Assembly: GCA_964632305.1 (NCBI GenBank)
Contig: CAZWBR010000008.1
Span: forward strand, 35,477-99,476
Direction: 5' to 3'
DNA length: 64,000 nt
Source: CAZWBR01 sp964632305
GTDB lineage: Bacteria > Bacteroidota > Bacteroidia > Bacteroidales > Prolixibacteraceae
Below, piece after piece: positions 1 through 8,858 of this stretch. How positions within the stretch are numbered: the stretch's first letter is position 1; each line of letters starts with the position of its first letter. Both the position numbers and the translations under genes were made by a program. The notes beneath the pieces are model-generated. The model did no database searches, had not been told where the DNA came from, and was given only the letters and a program-made list of their open reading frames with translations.

Positions 1-240
1 AGTCGGATGGATCCAGATAGCCGGGTCATCGGCCGAATCTTCATCCGCATCCTGAGGAACAGGAGCCGTTTCAGCATTGGCAGTAACCGTTCTGGTAATT
101 TGCAACGCCATTTTGGACGATCCCTCATCCCTTCGGCCGCACGAAGCCAACATCGACAAGGTCAACAGGCATGCTCCGATCAGGAAGTATTTTCGTTTCC
201 TGTGATTTACTGCTTCATCCTGATTCTGCGCCTTCATCAT
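1..240 (-). CDS. Beta-propeller phytase, N-terminal part (runs off the left edge)
   Basis: This is an open frame of 80 codons from an ATG at 240 (a second ATG follows at 237) to the window edge, so the 3' part is missing. The protein starts with a basic region, a hydrophobic stretch and a lipobox-like LASC, so it is probably an exported lipoprotein. It ends with ADDPAIWIHPT, which matches the N-terminal signature of beta-propeller (alkaline) phytases (DDPAIWxHP). These enzymes release phosphate from phytate using calcium. The gene begins 14 bp after the stop of the phosphatase gene, so the two are probably co-transcribed. The family call rests on one short motif and the context; the catalytic propeller blades are outside the window. 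Confidence 0.7.
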   Translation of the reverse strand, partial: MMKAQNQDEAVNHRKRKYFLIGACLLTLSMLASCGRRDEGSSKMALQITRTVTANAETAPVPQDADEDSADDPAIWIHPT

Positions 241-253
241 GATAATAAACTGA

Positions 254-1618
254 CTATTTGTTTTCAAATTTATGCAGATATTTATCCATATCCTCCTTAG
301 TGTATTTCTCTTTTGCATCTTCAGGAATAGTGGTCCGTTGCTTGATCAGTGACACCCCTTCCGATTCAACAAACCGGTTAACCCCGTCTTTGCCCTTAAT
401 CAGCCTGAATTCGTCATACAGACTGCCGGCCACCGTAAACGACTGGAAAGTAAGCATATCACCGTCTACCGTAATATTCTGATAAAGCTGAGTTTGGGAG
501 GCTACGCGATCGCTCCAGAAACTGGTATTCAAACCATACATTTTAGGGCCGGTCACAGAAACAATATACATAGGATTATTCTTCGCATCGGTCCCAACAT
601 GTGGCAGGTTAAATCCGCGGCAATAGGTATGATCGTGTCCCTGCAACACCAGATCGACCCCGTATTTTTCCAGTATTGGTTTTATTTCATTACGATAACT
701 CTCATTTTCGCGGCCCTGCGAACAGGAATAAACCGGATAATGGGTGAACACCACGGTCCACTTGCATTTATTGTTCATCAACACCTTCCCGAGCCAATCA
801 AGAATCAGCCGGCCATCCTCGTCGCTCTCCCCCATAGCCGGTGAATCGACCGAGATAAACCGTACGCCCTGATAATCGAAATAATAAACCCGGTTGCGGA
901 ATTCCTCCGAAGGACCATTGGTCGGAAAATTAAAGATTTGTTTCCAGTGTTTCGAAAAGGTGCGTGGCTGGTTCTCCGGCTTATCATATTCGTGATTTCC
1001 CGGCGTAGCCACGCTGGGTTTCATACCGAACATCCATCCACCGGCATAAAAGAATTCACGCCAGTATTCCTCCTGACTGCGACTAACCAGATCACCGGCA
1101 AAAAGCATGAAATCGGCATTGGGAAAATGAGAATAAGCTTGCCGTAATGTCCGCGAACAATAGGATTTGATATCATTTTGTACATCACCGAAATAGAGAA
1201 AGGAAAAGGGAGACTGCACACTTAATGAGGTTTTAAACTGAAACCATTCGCTCCAGTTTTTCCCGTCACCAACCCGATAGGCATATTTTGTATCGGGTTT
1301 CAGGTTACTAAAAACCACCTGATGTCCCATCGACGAAGTGTTCCCCTCCTCCCATGGAGAACAGGTCCCGGCTACCCGGATCACCTTTTCTTCAAGATCC
1401 GGCGCTTCGCTGGTAACCGTAATCTCTCCCAAAGTGATGGTATCCGAACCAATCGTTCGCCAGGAAACGGCACGCATTGTGGCCGGATCGCCCGGCAGGG
1501 TAAGCATAATACGATCGGGATTAACGGTTGGCTCGTAAATGACATATTCATTGCTTTGAGCAATCAATTGCAGGACACTGATTGCAAATACAAAGAATAA
1601 CAAACATGACTTTTTCAT
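254..1618 (-). CDS. Secreted purple-acid-phosphatase-like metallophosphoesterase
   Basis: A 454-residue protein with a cleavable signal peptide (residues 1-21, ending LIAQS). An N-terminal fibronectin-III-like region (about 30-130) contains the VSWRT and TKYAYRVG pattern of purple acid phosphatases. The calcineurin-like domain follows, with all metal-ligand motifs: GDVQ (144-147), GDLV (175-178), GNHEYD (207-212), THYP (292-295) and GHDH (327-330). It should hydrolyse phosphate monoesters in the periplasm or outside the cell. It lies between a TonB-dependent receptor and a phytase start on the same strand, which points to use of organic phosphate. A 13-bp hairpin lies between the receptor stop and this start. 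The exact substrate is not readable from the sequence. Confidence 0.88.
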   Translation of the reverse strand: MKKSCLLFFVFAISVLQLIAQSNEYVIYEPTVNPDRIMLTLPGDPATMRAVSWRTIGSDTITLGEITVTSEAPDLEEKVIRVAGTCSPWEEGNTSSMGHQVVFSNLKPDTKYAYRVGDGKNWSEWFQFKTSLSVQSPFSFLYFGDVQNDIKSYCSRTLRQAYSHFPNADFMLFAGDLVSRSQEEYWREFFYAGGWMFGMKPSVATPGNHEYDKPENQPRTFSKHWKQIFNFPTNGPSEEFRNRVYYFDYQGVRFISVDSPAMGESDEDGRLILDWLGKVLMNNKCKWTVVFTHYPVYSCSQGRENESYRNEIKPILEKYGVDLVLQGHDHTYCRGFNLPHVGTDAKNNPMYIVSVTGPKMYGLNTSFWSDRVASQTQLYQNITVDGDMLTFQSFTVAGSLYDEFRLIKGKDGVNRFVESEGVSLIKQRTTIPEDAKEKYTKEDMDKYLHKFENK

Positions 1619-1637
1619 ATGATATTATATAAATTTC

Positions 1638-1671
1638 AAACCATCACCGGCAAATAACCCGGTGATGGTTT
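1638..1671 (-). terminator. Hairpin between receptor and phosphatase genes
   Basis: Perfect 13-bp inverted repeat (1638-1650 pairing with 1659-1671) around an 8-nt loop, GC-rich at its inner end. On the minus strand it follows the receptor stop and precedes the phosphatase ATG. Only a short T-run (AAATTT context) follows it, so it could be a weak terminator, an attenuator or an mRNA-stabilising hairpin that sets receptor and phosphatase levels apart. Confidence 0.55.
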
Positions 1672-1687
1672 GTGATGTTAATGACTA

Positions 1688-4600
1688 TCAGAAAATATTG
1701 ACCTTAAGCCCTAACTGGAAACGTTGGCCATTCTCCAACGAAGAGTAGGTGTACTCCGGCTTCCATTGGTAAGTACGCTGAACCTCATTCAGCAGGTTAT
1801 TGGCCGAAGCAAAGAGCACCAGCTTCCGGGTAAGATAAACATCCAGATTGGCATCGAGATAGGAGACCTTGTCGTAATAGATGTTTTGTTGTTCGGTGGC
1901 TCCGTTGCTGGTCAGGAAGTCAGAAGTATAATTATAGGATAACCGGGCATTGAAATGCTTGTTCTCGTACGAAAGAGAGGCATTCACAATATCGTCGGCC
2001 GTTCCCGAAAGTTGATATTCACTATCGTTATTATCCAGCCAGTTATGGGTCAGATTTGCATAGATGCTGAAATTACGCAGGATTCCGGGCAGGAAATCAA
2101 GTTTCTTCTGAAAGGCGATCTCTATTCCGGTCAGATTAGCGTTACCGCCATTAGCCGGGGTAAAACTTTCGAATTCCTTCCCTTTAGCTTTGTTGTAACG
2201 TTTGATGTAATCGGCTTTTTGTGCGGCTGTATTATCGGTCCGGGCATTGATCTCTTCCGGGGTAGGCAGATAGGGGGCTACATCCTCCCATGCCAGCTTC
2301 TCAATCCGGGTCGTTTCAAAATCCTTGATATGCTTGAAGAAAATCCCCGCCGAGATCAATCCGGTCGATCCGATATAATACTCTCCAAGCAGATCAAAAT
2401 TATGGGATAAGGTTGGCTTGATATCCGGGTTACCGAAAAAGATCTCCAGGTCATTGATATCGCACTTGGTATAAGGTACGATATCACGGTAATTCGGGCG
2501 GCTAATGGTTTTTGAGTAAGCCAAACGATAGATATTTTTTGGTGTAGCCGAATATTTCAGGTGGGCGCTGGGCAGGAAGGTGGTATATTCCTTTGCCGCA
2601 TTCACCTCATCAAACGTTTCGGCCCTTTCGAAATATTCAAAGCCATGATAATTGACCTTCGTATTTTCAGCCCTGACACCGGTTAGCAGACTCAGTTTGT
2701 CGCCAAACTTCTGGGTGGTCATCACATAACCGGCATAGATATCCTCCGAAGCGGTAAAGCCATCGGCGATTTCACTATTGTAAAGGGTCACGATTTTCCA
2801 CTGATCGGTGGGACCGTCAAAACTGGTATTCTGGCTACCCACCCAGTCAGCAGTAACCGACTGGCCAACAGAATAGTCAGAGCTATTAAACTTATCGCTG
2901 ACATTCTCCATATTTTGAGCAAACTCGTTCCACATCCAGGCCCAATTGGAAGTGCCGGGCGAGGTAGGATCATCATTGGGTTTCCATTTCACGCGCCCAA
3001 GCACCTTACGGCTTTTTTCCATGGTCCTTGCTTTTGCCCCAAACTTGACTTTATTCTCAAACTTACCCTGGCTTAGTGGTAGTTCAAAATTGACCGAATA
3101 GAGGAACTGTTCCACATTGGAGCGACGGTTTCGCCCTTTAAAACCATCGAGCTCCCAGGTGTCGACCCGATTTTGATCGATGTCGGCCGATGTTCTCCCG
3201 GCAATCTGAGCTTCAACATCATCAATCCCGAATCCGCTGTCGCCTTTAATGTTGCGCGGATCAGAGTAATCCATTCGGACGGTTTTCTCGTTATAGCTCT
3301 GCAACTCGAAGTCTCTGGAATCGGGTTCATCCTCGATGGATTTAATATAGGCGAAATCCCAATCCATTTTCACGCTGCCAAAAACATGATCGCCCTCAAA
3401 AGCCCAGTTATAGATCTTTTTATGGACCAGATCGCCCCCTTTGTCGTTCGCTCCGGCCAAAACGTGACGTTCCAGTTCAGGATGGAAAACCGGATGCAGC
3501 GGATCATAATCGACGTACATATTCCCGGAATTGTCATCTACCCCGTCATTATCTTCATCGAGCACAATATAGGGTTTACCGGTCAGGTCATTGACGCCGT
3601 CGCCGTTGGCATCAATATCGGAGTCGATCTCTTCTTCGAAGGCCTCCGGATCGTCGAACACCTGCTCAAAGCTTTTAATATCGGAATAGTTCGAAGCCAT
3701 ATTCCAGTTTCCCTTAAAGTCCCCGCCGATATCATCGATACGCAGGGTATAGGTTTTACGCCAATCCTTATAATCATTGAATATTCCGGTAAAACCAATC
3801 GTGTGTTTTTCGTTAAATTTGAAATCAAGTCCCAGAGTATAGCTTTGTCTTAGCCGCTCCATCAGGGTCTGTTCGATATTAAGGTATTCGGGCACGAAGT
3901 ATTCTTCATTACCCACAGTGGTCATCTCCCAAGAGGAGTTGTGCCGGTTGGATCCCAGTTTCTGATCATAAATTGAAGCTGAACCGATCAACCCCAGCTT
4001 ATTATTAAAATACCGGTCCCCAAAGATGATACTACCATTGTATTGCGGATCATTCGTAAGAACATTATAACCAGCAGCAGTAGAAACAGATAGTCTTCTT
4101 TTATAAGGAGCCTTTCGGGTCACCAGGTTAACAGCGCCGCCGATAGCGTCGCCATCCATATCGGGGGTGATAGCCTTACTCACTTCGATGGCCTGTACCA
4201 TATCGGCCGGAATAGCATCGACCCCCACCGAACGATTATCTCCCGTTCCGGGGACCACTGATCCGTTGATGGAGATCGTGCTCTTTGAGGGATCGGTGCC
4301 GCGTACACTAATCAACTTAGCCTCTCCCTGATCATATTGCACATGAATACCAGGAATACGTTTCAACGCATCGCCAATATTCGGATCGGGGAAACTACTC
4401 ACCTGATCGGATGAGATGACATTCATAATGCTTGGGGCGGTTAATTGCTGGTTCAGCGCTTTTAACACCCCCCCCGGCATGGCCTTTGACCACCACTTCG
4501 CCAATAATTTCGTTTTCCGAAAGCTGAATGTCCAGTTTAATTACCGATTTTTCCTTGATGGTCACTTTCTTTTCAACCGTTTTGTACCCGACATAAGAGA

Positions 4601-4841
4601 CCGACAGAATAAAGTCGCCGGGATCCAAACCCAAAATCCGATAATTACCATTATTGTCGGTCACCACCCCTTTCTGCAACGACCTGATAAACACGGAGGC
4701 CCCGGGTAATGCCAGATTCTGGCCATCGATAACCCGACCAGAGATAATCCCCTTGTTCCCTGCACTTTCTACATCTTCGGCCCGAAGATGTCCCGAAACA
4801 AGCAGAGCGATAAACATAAAAAACAAGAATACTGATTTCAT
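1688..4841 (-). pseudogene. TonB-dependent outer-membrane receptor, frameshifted
   Basis: The 5' reading frame (4841-4395) gives a signal peptide (residues 1-21) and a carboxypeptidase-regulatory-like domain (about 30-110, ISGRVIDG...LPGASV). The second frame (down to 1688) gives the plug (NVISSDQVSSFPDPNIGDAL onwards) and the beta-barrel, ending in VNIF with the usual C-terminal aromatic. They belong to one gene: removing one G from the run of eight Gs (4468-4475) joins ...VVVKGHAGG to VLKALNQQ..., giving a normal receptor of about 1050 residues. As written the protein stops after 148 residues. Together with the phosphatase and phytase it would import phosphate esters, or a chelate of them, through the outer membrane. 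Possible causes are a real mutation, phase variation by G-tract slippage, or a base-calling error. An IS element sits 10 bp upstream of the start codon. Confidence 0.85.
4468..4475 (-). repeat. G8 homopolymer at the receptor frameshift
   Basis: Eight consecutive C on the plus strand (G on the coding strand). Codons up to residue 122 are in the upstream frame. Seven Gs would keep the reading frame open through the plug and barrel, while eight give an early stop about 26 codons later. Runs of this length are known slippage sites in phase-variable genes and are also a common place for assembly errors. Confidence 0.9.
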
Positions 4842-4851
4842 AGATTGATAG

Positions 4852-4875
4852 ATTTCATTACTGTCCCATTAAAAT
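4852..4875 (+). repeat. Left terminal inverted repeat of the IS
   Basis: 24 bp matching the reverse complement of 6151-6174 at 22 positions, including a perfect inner 14 bp. The outer 10 bp are less certain as part of the element because no target duplication fixes the boundary. Confidence 0.8.
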
Positions 4876-4976
4876 CTAAAAAAGTTCTTTGTAAAGCTTG
4901 AATTTTAGTTAGTTATAGCAGTTTTTCGATTAAACGGATTTCAATTTGCATTTTGCAATCTTAAAGATATTTGCAA

Positions 4977-6140
4977 ATGCATAAGGATAAATACGTTTTT
5001 GCTCAATTAGTATCCTTTCTGGATAGGAATAAGTTTAACTATATCGTTCGCAAGTACAATGGAGACAAATACGTGAAGCATTTCACTTGTTGGAACCAAC
5101 TGCTTTCTCTGATGTTCGGACAACTGTCAAATCGTGAAAGTCTTAGAGATTTGATTGTCGCACTTGATGCTCATCACTCCAAATCTTATCATTTGGGCTT
5201 GGGCAAGAATATTTCAAAATCATCCTTGGCCAGAGCCAATCAAGACAGGGACTATCACATCTTTGAAGAGTATGCTTACTATTTGGTAAACGAAGCCAGG
5301 CAGAAGCGGGTTGCTGATATCTTCAAGCTTGAAGGCAATGTCTATGCTTTTGATTCAACGACGATTGACTTGTGCCTTTCCGTATTCTGGTGGGCGAAGT
5401 TCCGTAAGAAAAAAGGAGGAATCAAAGTACATACATTATATGATGTGGAGACACAGATACCAGCATTTTTCCATATCACGGAAGCTTCTGTTCACGACTC
5501 TACAGCAATGAAAGAAATACCTTATGAATCAGGCTCATATTACATATTTGACCGTGCTTATAATCACTTCAAGATGTTGCATAAGATTCATCAAATAGGA
5601 GCTTTCTTTGTTCTAAGGGCCAAAAAGAACCTTCAATACAAGATTATCAAATGGAAACGAAGATTGCCCAAAAACGTACTTTCAGATGTAATGATTGAAT
5701 TAACAGGATTTTATCCCAAACAATACTATCCAGAACAACTTAGATTGGTCAGATATTGGGATGAGGAACAAAAGCGTGAGCTTGTATTCTTAACCAATGC
5801 GAGGCACATTTCTGCACTTCAAGTTGCTGAACTTTACAAGAACCGCTGGCAAGTCGAGCTTTTCTTCAAGTGGTTAAAGCAACATCTAAGAATCAAGAAA
5901 TTCTGGGGAACTACTGAAAATGCGGTTCGGATTCAAATCTACGCCGCCATGTGCACTTACTGCTTGGTGGCAATTGTCCAAAAAGACATGCAACTTGATA
6001 GAAGTACATATGAGGTCTTGCAGATACTGAGCATATCTTTAACAGATAAGACTCACCTTCGAGACTTATTTGACAGAACTAAATTTCAAAATGACAATGA
6101 ACGTTTTAGGCTTAATGAGCCAAATTTGTTTAATTTTTAA
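4977..6140 (+). CDS. IS4-family DDE transposase
   Basis: 387 residues from the ATG at 4977; a TTG six bases upstream is an unlikely start. The N-terminal about 80 residues (KDKYVFAQLVSFLDRNKF...) resemble the DUF4372 domain found on many Bacteroidota IS4 transposases. The catalytic DDE core follows: first Asp in YAFDSTTIDL (D126), second Asp in YIFDRAY (D192), and Glu in the YREK-type block YKNRWQVELFFKWLKQ (E295). The frame is intact, so the element may still be active. A short hairpin (GTCCCA...TGGGAC, 6145-6163) lies just after the stop and overlaps the right end. Confidence 0.92.
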   Translation: MHKDKYVFAQLVSFLDRNKFNYIVRKYNGDKYVKHFTCWNQLLSLMFGQLSNRESLRDLIVALDAHHSKSYHLGLGKNISKSSLARANQDRDYHIFEEYAYYLVNEARQKRVADIFKLEGNVYAFDSTTIDLCLSVFWWAKFRKKKGGIKVHTLYDVETQIPAFFHITEASVHDSTAMKEIPYESGSYYIFDRAYNHFKMLHKIHQIGAFFVLRAKKNLQYKIIKWKRRLPKNVLSDVMIELTGFYPKQYYPEQLRLVRYWDEEQKRELVFLTNARHISALQVAELYKNRWQVELFFKWLKQHLRIKKFWGTTENAVRIQIYAAMCTYCLVAIVQKDMQLDRSTYEVLQILSISLTDKTHLRDLFDRTKFQNDNERFRLNEPNLFNF

Positions 6141-6150
6141 TAACGTCCCA

Positions 6151-6174
6151 ATTTTAATGGGACACTAGTGAAAT
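6151..6174 (-). repeat. Right terminal inverted repeat of the IS
   Basis: Reverse complement of the left end at 4852-4875 with two mismatches. It lies 10 bp after the transposase stop and 46 bp before the end of the next gene. Confidence 0.8.
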
Positions 6175-6220
6175 ACTAATTCAATTTAAAAATGAATAAT
6201 ATTTTAATAGTTCGCATTCT

Positions 6221-7255
6221 CTAAATTAGATAACCCTTAAGTATTTCCCATGCAGATTCAGAAGAAAATTCTTTACTCCTTTCATACGCACATTTTTTCA
6301 TCTTATTTAAGAGATCTCTATCATAATATAGTTTTTCAACCAAACAAAAGAAATCATTACTATTTTCTAAATCAAAGAGAAATCCAGTCTTCCCATTTTC
6401 AACAAATTCCGATATGTATCTCCAATTTGATGTAATTACAGGTATCCCTGAAATATAAGCATCCAAAATAGTGCCTGGGAAACCCTCACCAGGATATCGA
6501 GTAGGTAAAACTAACAAATCATACTCGTTTAATCTAGGGTATATTTGATCTTTATCAAGTATACCTTTATAGGATATAAAACTAAAATTACGAATCTCTT
6601 TATAAAAATAGGTCTCGTCCTCCTTGTGAATAGGTCCATAAAAGTCAATAATAATTCTGTGATCGCCTTCAAACGAATTTTTTATATAATTAGACAATTC
6701 AAAAACTTTATCAATCCCTTTTAATTTGAAAATACGAGCCATAAAAACTATTTTGAATTTATCTCTTTTTGACTCAAAATTAGGGACAAAAGAATGCAAT
6801 CTAAAATTAGGGAAATAACAAACATTTTTAAATTTATATTTTAATTTTAGACTATCACATAATTGATTTGATTGGGGAAATATTCCTTGAATTCTAGACA
6901 ATAAAAAAATATGTAATTTCTTATCTGTCAAATATTCATCTAACCATCCTCCAACAACAATATAAAGGATTCTTACCTTCCTAAATTTGCAGAGAAAATA
7001 AATCACTGGAAATAAAAATCGCAAATTATTATGAGCGGGAATATAGATAATAATACTGCAGTGCAAAATTTTCCAAACCATTCGGAAAGGAGACCAAATA
7101 TCATACCTAAAATCCTGAGTGTCGAAATAATCCAAACTCCCGATTTCTCCCGTCTTCGTTTTTAACAATTCATAGACATTCCGAGTTTTCATCGTTTGCC
7201 CATCGAAAGTATGGGATAGAAAACCTAAATGACCTAACAATAATACTTTTTCCAT
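6221..7255 (-). CDS. Glycosyltransferase family 4 (GT-B)
   Basis: 344 residues. The C-terminal half has the GT4 nucleotide-sugar-binding pattern: KIVFMARIFKLKGIDKV (start of the second Rossmann domain), then LPTRYPGEGFPGTILDAYISGIPVI, equivalent to the E-x7-E donor motif, and TGFLFD near the end. The N-terminal half is a poorly conserved acceptor domain. It should add one sugar to a lipid-linked glycan at the cytoplasmic side of the inner membrane. It is the last gene of the polysaccharide locus, 253 bp beyond the GT-C gene and 46 bp from the IS. Very AT-rich codon use, like the rest of the locus. Donor and acceptor are unknown. Confidence 0.85.
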   Translation of the reverse strand: MEKVLLLGHLGFLSHTFDGQTMKTRNVYELLKTKTGEIGSLDYFDTQDFRYDIWSPFRMVWKILHCSIIIYIPAHNNLRFLFPVIYFLCKFRKVRILYIVVGGWLDEYLTDKKLHIFLLSRIQGIFPQSNQLCDSLKLKYKFKNVCYFPNFRLHSFVPNFESKRDKFKIVFMARIFKLKGIDKVFELSNYIKNSFEGDHRIIIDFYGPIHKEDETYFYKEIRNFSFISYKGILDKDQIYPRLNEYDLLVLPTRYPGEGFPGTILDAYISGIPVITSNWRYISEFVENGKTGFLFDLENSNDFFCLVEKLYYDRDLLNKMKKCAYERSKEFSSESAWEILKGYLI

Positions 7256-7508
7256 AGGATAAAAATGCTAAATGAATTTGATTATTGATAAATTATTTCA
7301 ACACAAGAAATGAAATCCATTTACAGCTATTATTAAACAAATACCCAATTAATTTTTTCACTGTAACAACTGACAAAATGATTATACTTTAAAATAGGAC
7401 CTAATCACTATGCATGAGAATTTCACTAAAGAATAGAAGTTAAATTTTAGGCCCTACGATTTTTCGCCACTTCGTATTTACTTAAAACAAAAATTTCACC
7501 TTCCATTG

Positions 7509-8819
7509 TTATGTATTACGATCTGCATTTTCAAATCTCCATTTAATTTGAATTGATCGATATAAAACAACAGAAATCCATATTAATACTAATGGCACAA
7601 TCACACTAAACATGCGGGGTTCAGTACTTCCTAGAATACTCCCCCCCATATATAAAAGTTCAAAAACGATTAAAAATTGAACGGGATAATCAATTCTATT
7701 CCAATTCATGACTGTTAATAATAGGCTAAACGTCATCAAGAATAACAATGTACCATTCAATGGGATTCGTAACAAATTTATTGGACGTTGTAATGCGTAA
7801 GATCTAGGCATATTAAAAAAGAAACGCCCAACATTACTTAAACAATTTATAGCAAATTTATTCGGATTAATAATAATATTACGAATAGCCATCTTCTTAT
7901 AAAGATCATCACGTTCTATCCCCTTATACTTGAATAACTCTATATGATCTTCTCTATGATTAGCCTTTATCGAATCTTCCCTTCCCGGAATGGCAAATGG
8001 TTCATACCTACATGAATCAATCTCAAAATTTGTATACCTATGCCAATCACCATATTCTCTTGAGGGAAGAGAACTCATCCAATACAAATTATTTCCACCT
8101 GATGAGCCCCAATAAAAAATCTTACCCGTTAAATTATAGGTATAAAATAAATAAGGTAATGTGGTAACAAAAGCAATTACCATAATAATAGCTCCTTTTT
8201 GAAAATTATATGAATTGCGGTTAACTAAATAAAGCACAATTACACCTATTAGCATAAATAATAGAACATAACCAAAAAGAATTTTTGTTAATGCTATATA
8301 ACCAATAGACATGCCAGTTAGTAAAACATATAGTCCAATTCTCCTAAATTTTTCCACATAATAAACCTTAATTAAAAGGTATGCAATTACGGTCACCAAA
8401 AATGAGGTTATTGTTTCCGTGTATATTAGAAATACTTGTTCATAACAATGGTAATAACATGCCCAAAATAGCGATGCACATAAAGCTATCTCATTGCTAA
8501 CAATCTGTCTTAAAGATTTAAAAAGCAGAACAACAGATAAATAATAAAGCACGGCATTAAATAAAGTAATAGCAATTAATGGTAATCCAAATGCAAGAAA
8601 AAGAGCCAACAATAATGGATATCCAGGTCCATAAGTCAAGTCTACATCAGGAGGTGGAGGGGAATAAAATCCATGTAAAATATTATTAGCATACAATAAA
8701 TAATAGGGCTCATCCCCAAAATTTCCGTTAGTTGGAAAGTACAATACCAAGCCAATATACACAATTAAGAACGGAAAGAATAATAAATACGGATTCTTAA
8801 ATTGAAGTTTTTCTTTCAT
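7509..8819 (-). CDS. GT-C membrane glycosyltransferase, ArnT/PMT-like
   Basis: 436 residues with about 10-12 hydrophobic segments. The first periplasmic loop carries GDEPYYLLYA (around residues 35-44), resembling the acidic DE-x-x-Y motif of polyprenyl-phosphate-sugar-dependent GT-C enzymes such as ArnT and protein mannosyltransferases. A soluble loop of about 70 residues sits around 240-310. Such enzymes use a polyprenyl-phosphate sugar on the outer face of the inner membrane and move the sugar to lipid A, a glycan or a protein. The GT2 gene directly upstream (40 bp) would make the donor. Shorter than ArnT (about 550), so the large C-terminal periplasmic domain is absent. The acceptor cannot be inferred. 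Confidence 0.7.
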   Translation of the reverse strand: MKEKLQFKNPYLLFFPFLIVYIGLVLYFPTNGNFGDEPYYLLYANNILHGFYSPPPPDVDLTYGPGYPLLLALFLAFGLPLIAITLFNAVLYYLSVVLLFKSLRQIVSNEIALCASLFWACYYHCYEQVFLIYTETITSFLVTVIAYLLIKVYYVEKFRRIGLYVLLTGMSIGYIALTKILFGYVLLFMLIGVIVLYLVNRNSYNFQKGAIIMVIAFVTTLPYLFYTYNLTGKIFYWGSSGGNNLYWMSSLPSREYGDWHRYTNFEIDSCRYEPFAIPGREDSIKANHREDHIELFKYKGIERDDLYKKMAIRNIIINPNKFAINCLSNVGRFFFNMPRSYALQRPINLLRIPLNGTLLFLMTFSLLLTVMNWNRIDYPVQFLIVFELLYMGGSILGSTEPRMFSVIVPLVLIWISVVLYRSIQIKWRFENADRNT

Positions 8820-8858
8820 ATTTATACTTCTTATCAGATAAGTTTAATGCACTTATTC

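Larger units (their letters stand above)
4852..6174 (+). mobile_element. IS4-family insertion sequence (about 1.3 kb)
   Basis: One transposase gene is flanked by 24-bp imperfect terminal inverted repeats with two mismatches (4852-4875 and 6151-6174). The inner 14 bp, TGTCCCATTAAAAT, are identical. The length and single-gene layout fit IS4-type elements. No direct target-site duplication is visible next to either end, whether the ends are placed at the 24-bp or the 14-bp repeats. Insertion lies 10 bp upstream of the TonB receptor ATG, so the receptor has lost its native upstream region. The IS separates the phosphate locus from the AT-rich polysaccharide locus. Confidence 0.85.

Noticed and set aside
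7..300. Plus-strand open frame at the left edge
   Set aside because: It lies antisense to the phytase start, which has a signal peptide and a family motif; it has no recognisable product.
3173..3853. Plus-strand frame of 226 codons
   Set aside because: Antisense to the TonB receptor barrel and hydrophobic by chance; no domain.
4395..4504. Programmed frameshift in the receptor gene
   Set aside because: A plain G run without a recognisable stimulator structure, in a family not known for recoding; mutation, slippage or a sequencing error is simpler.
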